Of a DNA stretch of 29,212 bases, positions 17,783 through 23,092 are shown one piece after another. The notes beneath the pieces are model-generated. The model searched no databases. It was given only the letters and a program-made list of their open reading frames with translations, and had not been told where the DNA came from. The DNA is taken from positions 1 through 29,212 of the forward strand of contig JBHEKP010000163.1 of NCBI GenBank assembly GCA_041859375.1. The letters run 5' to 3'. The stretch is from JBHEKP01 sp041859375 (GTDB lineage: Bacteria > Hydrogenedentota > Hydrogenedentia > Hydrogenedentales > CAITNO01). A program made the translations under genes and the position numbers. Each line of letters begins with the position of its first letter. The first letter of the stretch is position 1.

Positions 17783-18208
17783 ATGGGAATCACGCATTAT
17801 CTTGGCGGACCGTCGCCGCTCCTGCCCGGCGAGGATCTCCTGCATACCCAAAAAGGGCTTTGGCTTGTGTCCAGCAAAACCGGGCCAAGCTACCGCATCG
17901 GGTTCAACGCCTGGCCCCTCTGGCACATATCCTTCGGGGTGACCACCCGCCGCTTCCGCGTCGTGACCAACCTCTTTCAAGTCATGACCCAGGACATCAG
18001 CATCTGGTATCCGGGGCAAAACCCGGAAGGGGATTCGGAAATGTTGACGGGCGCGTCAGTCCAAAAGAGCCTGGTGGGCCGCTGTCTTGAAATCAAAAGC
18101 GAGAACCCCCAACGGACCCAGTGGTATTGGCGTCCCGCCCTCACCCTGCGCTTTTATTTCAAGGATCCGGATCGGGTGGGGCGCATTGTCCTTGGTGCAA
18201 TGAAATAG
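17783..18208 (+). CDS. small protein of unknown function, possibly PH-like fold
   Basis: A 141-residue soluble protein with no signal peptide or membrane helix. It is not recognised as a named family. The order of short beta-like strands resembles a bacterial PH/GRAM-like domain: GEDLLHTQKGLWLVS, WPLWHISFGVTTRRFRVVTNLF, DISIWYP, GASVQKSLVGRCLEI and LTLRFYFKDPDRVG, with the TTRRFRV segment like the 'lT.rRl.v' strand of such domains. This is inference from pattern only. It is a genuine gene: AAAGGAGG sits seven bases ahead of the ATG, and the frame ends cleanly. It follows the third sulfatase by 30 bp and could be the last gene of that operon. Confidence 0.7.
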   Translation: MGITHYLGGPSPLLPGEDLLHTQKGLWLVSSKTGPSYRIGFNAWPLWHISFGVTTRRFRVVTNLFQVMTQDISIWYPGQNPEGDSEMLTGASVQKSLVGRCLEIKSENPQRTQWYWRPALTLRFYFKDPDRVGRIVLGAMK

Positions 18209-18294
18209 AAACCGCGCCTCCCGCCCCCGCAAAGCTTGCCTTTGTCCCGTGGCGGCGGTGTACCATGCCACCGGACCGCCCACGGGATACGGTT

Positions 18295-19269
18295 ATGCCC
18301 CTGCTTGACGTGAAAAACCTCGCCACCGGATTTCACACGCGCGACGGCGTCGTGCGCGCCGTGCGCGGCGTGTCCTTCTCCGTGGACGCGGGCGAGACCG
18401 TCGGCGTGGTGGGCGAGTCCGGCTGCGGCAAGTCCGTCACCTTTTACTCCCTGCTGGGGCTGCTCCCCGTGCCGCCCGCCCGCGTCGAAAGCGGCGAGGC
18501 CTGGTTTGAGGGCGCGGACCTGCTGAGGATGGATGCCGCGGCGCTGCGCCGGATTCGCGGCCGCCGCATCGCCATGGTGTTCCAGGATCCCATGACCGCC
18601 CTCACGCCGCACATGACCGTCGGCGCGCAGTTGACGGAGCCGCTGCGGCTCCACATGGGCTGTTCCCGCCGCGTGGCCCGCGACCGCGCGGCGGAGGCGC
18701 TGCTCGCGGTGGGCATCCAGGATCCCCTGCGCCGGATGGCCGCATGGCCCCACCAGTTCTCCGGCGGCATGCGCCAGCGCGTCATGATGGCCATGGCGCT
18801 CGCCGTGCGCCCCGCCCTGCTGGTGGCCGACGAGCCCACCACCGCCCTTGATGTGACCGTGCAGGCCCAGCTCCTTGAACTAATCGCCCGCCTCCAGGCC
18901 GGCACGGGCATGGCCGTGGCGCTGATCACCCATGACCTGGGCGTGGTGGCGCGCGTGTGCCGCCGCGTGCTGGTCATGTACGCGGGCCGCATTGTGGAGT
19001 CCGCCCCCGCGGAACCCCTCTATGCCCGCCCGCGCCACCCCTACACCGAGGCGCTGCTCGCGGCGTTGCCCGCCAACGCCGCGCCGGGCGCGCTGCCCCG
19101 TCCCGTCCCCGGCAGGCTCCCCGATCCCATGAAACCGACGGCGGGCTGCCCCTTCGCGCCCCGGTGCGCCCGCGCCCTTGACGAGTGCCGCGCCGTGGAA
19201 CCCGTGCTGGCCGAATGCGCGCCGGGCCACGCCACCGCCTGCCTCCGGGCGCAGCGGGGGGACTGGTGA
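18295..19269 (+). CDS. oligopeptide/dipeptide-type ABC transporter ATP-binding protein (OppD/DppD-like)
   Basis: A 324-residue ABC ATPase energising uptake by a peptide/nickel-type (Opp/Dpp) importer at the cytoplasmic face. Seen: Walker A GESGCGKS (40-47), Q-loop VFQDPMTAL, signature FSGGMRQRV, Walker B LLVADEPTTALDV and the H-loop ITHD. A C-terminal oligo/HPY extension includes RHPYTEALL and a cysteine cluster (GCPFAPRC, DEC, TAC) of the kind that binds an iron-sulfur cluster in this family. Length is normal. ATG 18295 begins the family core; ATG 18265 would add ten residues. A TACCAT box at 18261 lies just upstream, but its best -35 (TTGCCT) is 19 bases away. The stop overlaps the next ATPase start by one base (TGATG). 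No permease or binding protein lies nearby. Confidence 0.93.
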   Translation: MPLLDVKNLATGFHTRDGVVRAVRGVSFSVDAGETVGVVGESGCGKSVTFYSLLGLLPVPPARVESGEAWFEGADLLRMDAAALRRIRGRRIAMVFQDPMTALTPHMTVGAQLTEPLRLHMGCSRRVARDRAAEALLAVGIQDPLRRMAAWPHQFSGGMRQRVMMAMALAVRPALLVADEPTTALDVTVQAQLLELIARLQAGTGMAVALITHDLGVVARVCRRVLVMYAGRIVESAPAEPLYARPRHPYTEALLAALPANAAPGALPRPVPGRLPDPMKPTAGCPFAPRCARALDECRAVEPVLAECAPGHATACLRAQRGDW

Positions 19270-20240
19270 TGGACGGCCCGCCCCTCCTGGAGGTCAAAGA
19301 CCTGCGTGTGTGGTTTCCCCTGCACAGGGGCGCGGTGGTGCGCGCCGTGGACGGCGTGGGCCTCACAGTGGACGCGGGCGAGACCGTCGGCGTGGTGGGC
19401 GAGTCCGGCTGCGGCAAGTCCACCCTGGCCCGGACCATCGTCCTGCTGGAGCGGCCCACGGCGGGGACCGTCTCCTTTGAGGGACAGCCCATGCACCGTC
19501 TCCGGGGCGCGGCACTGCGCCGGGTGCGGCCCCGGCTGCAAATGGTCTTCCAGGACCCCTACGCCTCGTTGAACCCGCGCAAGACCGTCTATGACACCCT
19601 GGCCGAGCCGCTCCTGGCGCACGGGCTGGCGCGCCGTGACAACCTCGCGGCGGCCGTGGCCGGCCTTATGGACCGGGTGGGACTGGCGGCCCGGCAGGTG
19701 CGCTGTTATCCCCATGAGTTTTCCGGCGGCCAGCGCCAGCGCATTGCCATCGCCCGCGCCCTCGCGCCGCAGCCCCGGCTGCTCGTGGCCGACGAGCCCG
19801 TGTCCGCCCTCGACGTGTCGGTGCAGGCGCAGATCATCCGGCTCCTCGACGAGTTGCGCGCCTCCATGGGCCTGGCCATGCTCTTCATCTCCCACGACCT
19901 CGCCGTGGTGCGCCTGCTGGCGCGGCGCATCCTCGTCATGTACCTGGGCCGCGTGGTCGAGTCCGGCCCCGCGGAGGCCGTCTTCGGCGCGCCGCGCCAC
20001 CCTTACACCAAGGCCCTGCTCAGCGCCGCCGCCGTCCCCGACCCCGCGCGGGAGCGCACGCGCAACCGCATCATGCTCCCCGGCGATCCCCCCTCGCCCG
20101 TGAACCCGCCCCCCGGATGCCCCTTCCATCCGCGATGCCCCGCCGCCGCTCCGGAATGCGCCCTCTCCGCGCCTGCGCACGTCTCCTGCGGACCCGGCCA
20201 CAGCGCCGCCTGCATGCGCCTCGACCGGGCGGACCCGTAG
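19269..20240 (+). CDS. oligopeptide/dipeptide-type ABC transporter ATP-binding protein (OppF/DppF-like)
   Basis: A 323-residue paralogue of the preceding ATPase and its expected heterodimer partner in an Opp/Dpp-type importer. It has Walker A GESGCGKS, Q-loop FQDPYASLNPR (the OppF-type SLNPR), signature FSGGQRQR, Walker B LLVADEPVSALDV, ISHD, and a C-terminal HPYTKALL plus Cys cluster (GCPFHPRC, EC, SC, AC). The start is fixed by the TGATG overlap with the previous stop. A 54-bp stretch covering the Walker A region (19368-19421) is identical at every base to 18382-18435 of the preceding gene. Substrate could be peptides, oligosaccharides or nickel; proximity to the sulfatase locus makes sugar uptake worth considering. 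Confidence 0.93.
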   Translation: MDGPPLLEVKDLRVWFPLHRGAVVRAVDGVGLTVDAGETVGVVGESGCGKSTLARTIVLLERPTAGTVSFEGQPMHRLRGAALRRVRPRLQMVFQDPYASLNPRKTVYDTLAEPLLAHGLARRDNLAAAVAGLMDRVGLAARQVRCYPHEFSGGQRQRIAIARALAPQPRLLVADEPVSALDVSVQAQIIRLLDELRASMGLAMLFISHDLAVVRLLARRILVMYLGRVVESGPAEAVFGAPRHPYTKALLSAAAVPDPARERTRNRIMLPGDPPSPVNPPPGCPFHPRCPAAAPECALSAPAHVSCGPGHSAACMRLDRADP

Positions 20241-20353
20241 CCGCCGCCCCTCGGTGCTCCGGACCGCCCCAATCTGGTAAAGTATCCCCGTTTGGCGGAA
20301 TTGGACGGCCGCGCCTGGGAAAACCCCGGAAAAGCGGCCCCGGGAGAAGAAAT

Positions 20354-21328
20354 GTGACAAAGGAACAGACGGTGGCGGCCCGCGGCGAATGGCGGCGCGC
20401 GGCGGCGGATTATGCGGGCATGGCCCTCGTGCTCGCGGTGCTCACGGCCGTGTTTGGCATGACCGCCCGCAATTTCCTCACCATGCACACCCTCCAGATG
20501 ATCGCCAACCAGATCCCCTCGCTGGTGGTGGTCTCCGTCGGCATGACCTACGTCCTCGTCATCGCGGGCATTGACCTCTCCGTCGGTTCCGTGCTCGCCC
20601 TCTCGGGCGCGGTGCTCGGCGTGGCCCTTGTGAAATTCTCCCTGCCCCTGCCCCTGGCGCTCTGCGCCTGCCTGGGCACCGGGGCCGCCTGCGGCCTCCT
20701 CGGCGGCGCGCTCACCGCGCGCTGGGGCCTTCCCTCCTTCATCGTCACCCTCGGCATGCTGGAGGCCGCCCGCGGCGGCGCCTACCTGGTCACCCGCTCC
20801 CAGACCATGTACATCGGCGCGCAAATCGAGCGCATCGCCGAATGGACCCTCCTCGGCTTCTCCCTGCCCTTCCTCCTCGCCGTGGCCGTGGTCCTTGCCG
20901 GACAGGTCGTCCTCTCCCGGACCGTCTTCGGCAGGCGCATGATCGCCATCGGCACCAACGAGGAGGCCGTGCGCCTTGGCGGCATCGACCCCCGCCCCGT
21001 CAAAATCGCCGTCTTCGGGCTCAGCGGACTGCTGGCCGGGCTCGGCGCGATCATCCAGTGCTCCCGCCTCGGTTCCGCCGATCCCAACGCCGCCGCGGGG
21101 TTTGAGCTTCAGGCCATCGCCGCCGTCGTCATCGGCGGCACCAGCCTCATGGGCGGACGCGGCTCCGTCATCAGCACCTTCTTCGGCGTCCTCATCATCT
21201 CCGTGCTCGGCGTCGGACTCGCCCAGGTCGGCGCCCAGGAACCCACAAAACGCCTCATAACCGGCCTCGTCATCCTCGCCGCCGTCCTCTTCGACCAATA
21301 CAGACAGCGCCGCATGCGCCGCGACTAA
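20354..21328 (+). CDS. ribose/sugar-type ABC transporter permease (RbsC-like)
   Basis: A 324-residue integral membrane permease of the BPD_transp_2 family (carbohydrate uptake transporter 2). Hallmarks are SVGMTYVLVIAGIDLSVGSVLALSGAVLG, a GLPSFIVTLGMLEAARGGAYLVT segment, the coupling-loop region TVFGRRMIAIGTNEEAVRLGGI, and the C-terminal GFELQAIAAVVIGGTSLMGGRGSV. About eight to ten hydrophobic helices are visible. Length is normal. The start is GTG at 20354 with GGGAGAA a few bases ahead; earlier in-frame ATGs fall inside the preceding ATPase gene. Known relatives work with an RbsA-type double ATPase and an RbsB-type binding protein, neither of which is here. The peptide-type ATPases upstream belong to a different transporter class and should not pair with it. 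Confidence 0.92.
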   Translation: MTKEQTVAARGEWRRAAADYAGMALVLAVLTAVFGMTARNFLTMHTLQMIANQIPSLVVVSVGMTYVLVIAGIDLSVGSVLALSGAVLGVALVKFSLPLPLALCACLGTGAACGLLGGALTARWGLPSFIVTLGMLEAARGGAYLVTRSQTMYIGAQIERIAEWTLLGFSLPFLLAVAVVLAGQVVLSRTVFGRRMIAIGTNEEAVRLGGIDPRPVKIAVFGLSGLLAGLGAIIQCSRLGSADPNAAAGFELQAIAAVVIGGTSLMGGRGSVISTFFGVLIISVLGVGLAQVGAQEPTKRLITGLVILAAVLFDQYRQRRMRRD

Positions 21329-21396
21329 CCCGCCCGGTTAAATCCACGAAAAGACAACCCAAAGCCCTTTCCTGCCCCTTGCCCATCCCTCCCCCT

Positions 21397-21475
21397 GTCC
21401 ATATTGTCCATATTGTCCATCCCGTCCATAGGGTTCCCCCTTCCCCCCCCGTCCATATCGTCCACTTCTGTCCAC
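21397..21475. repeat. 9-bp-periodic GTCCAY tandem array in a convergent intergenic region
   Basis: GTCCAT occurs at 21397, 21406, 21415 and 21424, exactly nine bases apart. After a C-rich gap of 27 bases (three periods) it resumes with GTCCAT at 21451, GTCCAC at 21460 and GTCCAC at 21470. The best-preserved unit is TGTCCATAT. The array lies between the convergent stops of the RbsC-like gene (21328) and the Rpe-like gene (21537). Flanks are C-rich. No coding capacity was found. A weaker set of GTCCAC units lies at 6301-6338. Confidence 0.75.
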
Positions 21476-21482
21476 CCTCTTC

Positions 21483-21514
21483 AAGCCCCCTTCTAGGGGG
21501 GATTCAGGGGGATG
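21483..21514. terminator. CCCCCT/AGGGGG hairpin followed by a second AGGGGGAT copy; possible bidirectional terminator or REP-like element
   Basis: CCCCCT (21486-21491) and AGGGGG (21495-21500) form a perfect 6-bp stem around a 3-base loop. The right arm continues as GGGATTC and is followed by a second AGGGGGAT (21506-21513). Palindromes of this general form are common as dispersed intergenic elements in diverse bacteria. Lying 22 bases past the Rpe-like stop on the minus strand, it could end that transcript, but there is no T-run. Confidence 0.5.
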
Positions 21515-21536
21515 TCACTCCCTGTTCGTCTCCCGC

Positions 21537-22235
21537 TCAGGCCCGCGCCATCGCCCCGGACAACGCGCGCTTGAATCCCTCCAGCGCCTGCGCCGGCCCC
21601 TCCTCTCCGTGAAACAGGGCGGGATCCTCCACCAGAACCGTGCCCGCCCCCAGCCGTGCCGCCGTCGCCATCTCCGCCGTGTCACGCAGCCCCGCCGCCA
21701 TCACGTCAACACGCAGTTCCCGGTGCCGCAGGTTCTCCGAAAGCAGGCGCACCCGCTCGGCCAGCACGCCCGGCAGCGCCTTGCCGCCCCCCGGCTCCGC
21801 CGCAAGCAGCACCACCCGGTCCGCAAGGCCCAGCAGGTATTCCAGCTTGTACAGCGGCGTGCCCGGCCACAGCGCCACCCCGGGTGAAAGCCCCGCGTCG
21901 CGGATGCGGCCCAGCACCCGGTGCGGGTGGTTGCAGCCCTCCAGTTGCACCGTCATCCGCGCGCCCGCCGCGCCGTCCAGCGCCGCCGCCAGCGGTTTGA
22001 TGTGGTGCGCCGGATGCTCGATCATCAGGTGCAGGTGCGCCGCCGGGCCGCCCCAGCCCGCCGCTTCCGCCGCAAGCACCGGACCCGCCCCGCAAAGCGG
22101 CGCAAGCCGCCCGTCCGAAACGGGCAGGTACAGCTCGGAGGCGCCGGCCGCGGCCAGCCCGCCCAGGGTGTCTGAAAGCCTGCCCAGCGGCAGCGCCGAA
22201 AGGGAAACGGAAATGCGGGGGGGTGTGGTGCTCAT
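21537..22235 (-). CDS. divergent ribulose-phosphate 3-epimerase-like TIM-barrel protein
   Basis: A 232-residue protein that aligns along its length with ribulose-5-phosphate 3-epimerase: ISVSLSALPLGRL for IxPSILSADFxRL, a DG motif at 41-42, HLHLMIEHP (67-75) for DVHLMVxxP, a GLSPGVALWPGTP (115-127) segment, EPGGG (147-151), and RVDVMAAG (175-182). Key sites are changed. The metal ligands of the H-x-D-x-M-D-G motif become Tyr36 and Pro38, although His69 and Asp177 are kept. The phosphate-binding Gly-Ser near the C-terminus becomes Glu203-Asp204. It is therefore unlikely to be an ordinary Rpe. Its ATG overlaps the comB stop by four bases (ATGA), with GGAGAGAG upstream, so it is translationally coupled to ComB. 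Function unknown; a role in the same sulfonate pathway is inferred. Confidence 0.75.
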   Translation of the reverse strand: MSTTPPRISVSLSALPLGRLSDTLGGLAAAGASELYLPVSDGRLAPLCGAGPVLAAEAAGWGGPAAHLHLMIEHPAHHIKPLAAALDGAAGARMTVQLEGCNHPHRVLGRIRDAGLSPGVALWPGTPLYKLEYLLGLADRVVLLAAEPGGGKALPGVLAERVRLLSENLRHRELRVDVMAAGLRDTAEMATAARLGAGTVLVEDPALFHGEEGPAQALEGFKRALSGAMARA

Positions 22236-22996
22236 GCTCTCTCTCCGGTCGCGGCCGCCGCGCGCATCACCACGCCGAGGGGGTGCCGCGCCGTGGCCAG
22301 GGGAACGCTGCGGGTGGCGTCCACCCGCGCGCACAGGTCTATGTCCGCCGTCTTGTTGATCCGCCGCAGGTTCTCCGCGTGCGGCGCGCCGTGGAAAAGC
22401 GCCGCCAGCCCCTCCGACGCCAGCCGCGCCCCGAAATGGCGCAGCATGGACTCGCCCCGCCCCGGTGTCGCCCCCGGCGTTTCGAGAATCAGGCGCGCCA
22501 GGAACACGGACGCCGCCCGGTCCTCCTGCGCGTCATGGTCCGGCTCGTCCATCAGCCCCGCGGGCACCACCACCACGTCCGTGCCCGCCGCCGCCGCCAG
22601 CGCCGCCGCGTGCCGCGCCGCCGCGCTTCCGTTCACCGGCGATCCCATCATCACCGCCGCCGCGCCCCACGCCTCCACCAGCCGCCCCGCGCCCGTGGTT
22701 GTGGTGAACACCACCCGCCGGCCCCGCGCCGCCCCCGCCTCGGCGGGGCTGTTGCCGTGGTCAAACCCCTCCGGCGGCAGGCCCCCGCGCTCGCCGTAGA
22801 GCAGCGCGTCCGGCAGTTCCGCCCGCGCCTCAAAGGCCTCCTCCACCGTGCGCACCGCCAAAATCTCCGTCGCGCCCGCGTCCAGCAGCATCGCCGCCGT
22901 CGCGCTCGCGCGCAGCGCGTCCACAATCACCGCCACGCCGCCGCATTCCCGGGCAAACTGGCAGCCCTCCGCGCCTTCCACAAGATGAACCTGCAT
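22232..22996 (-). CDS. comB: 2-phosphosulfolactate phosphatase (ComB family)
   Basis: A 254-residue member of the ComB family, which hydrolyses 2-phosphosulfolactate to sulfolactate and phosphate in coenzyme M biosynthesis of methanogens; bacterial homologues are thought to act in sulfolactate metabolism. Recognised motifs: VAVIVDALRASATAAMLLDAGA (22-43), YGERGGLPPEGFDHGNSP (the GER-G-GFD-GNSP core), VVFTTTTGAGRL, and VMMGSPVNGSAAA. Length is normal. The ATG at 22996 begins the family core, but no convincing Shine-Dalgarno precedes it, and a strong hairpin (23016-23038) lies 20 bases upstream. No ComA-type phosphosulfolactate synthase is seen here. The coupled downstream gene is a degenerate epimerase-like TIM barrel, and ComA itself is a TIM-barrel enzyme, though the neighbour looks like Rpe rather than ComA. 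Confidence 0.9.
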   Translation of the reverse strand: MQVHLVEGAEGCQFARECGGVAVIVDALRASATAAMLLDAGATEILAVRTVEEAFEARAELPDALLYGERGGLPPEGFDHGNSPAEAGAARGRRVVFTTTTGAGRLVEAWGAAAVMMGSPVNGSAAARHAAALAAAAGTDVVVVPAGLMDEPDHDAQEDRAASVFLARLILETPGATPGRGESMLRHFGARLASEGLAALFHGAPHAENLRRINKTADIDLCARVDATRSVPLATARHPLGVVMRAAAATGERA

Positions 22997-23015
22997 GATG
23001 AATGATTCCGGTTGC

Positions 23016-23038
23016 CGCCGCCCCCGCGCGGGGCGGCG
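23016..23038. repeat. perfect 9-bp GC stem-loop between the propeller gene and comB
   Basis: CGCCGCCCC (23016-23024) pairs perfectly with GGGGCGGCG (23030-23038) around CGCGC. On the minus strand it lies 54 bases past the stop of the 23093-25462 gene and 20 bases before the comB ATG. There is no T-run on either side, so it could be a Rho-assisted terminator for the upstream gene or a leader structure affecting comB translation. Confidence 0.5.
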
Positions 23039-23092
23039 TTCAAGGCGCAAATCCTACCGCACCCCGCCCCTTTGGGTCCAGACCCCGGCCCC

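Noticed and set aside
21326..21340. TAACC-CGCCC-GGTTA inverted repeat as a terminator of the RbsC-like gene
   Set aside because: The stem is only five pairs, includes the stop codon and has no following T-run, so it may be chance.
21397..21475. CRISPR array
   Set aside because: The units are only six conserved bases with a 9-bp period, there are no spacers of usual length and no cas gene in the window.
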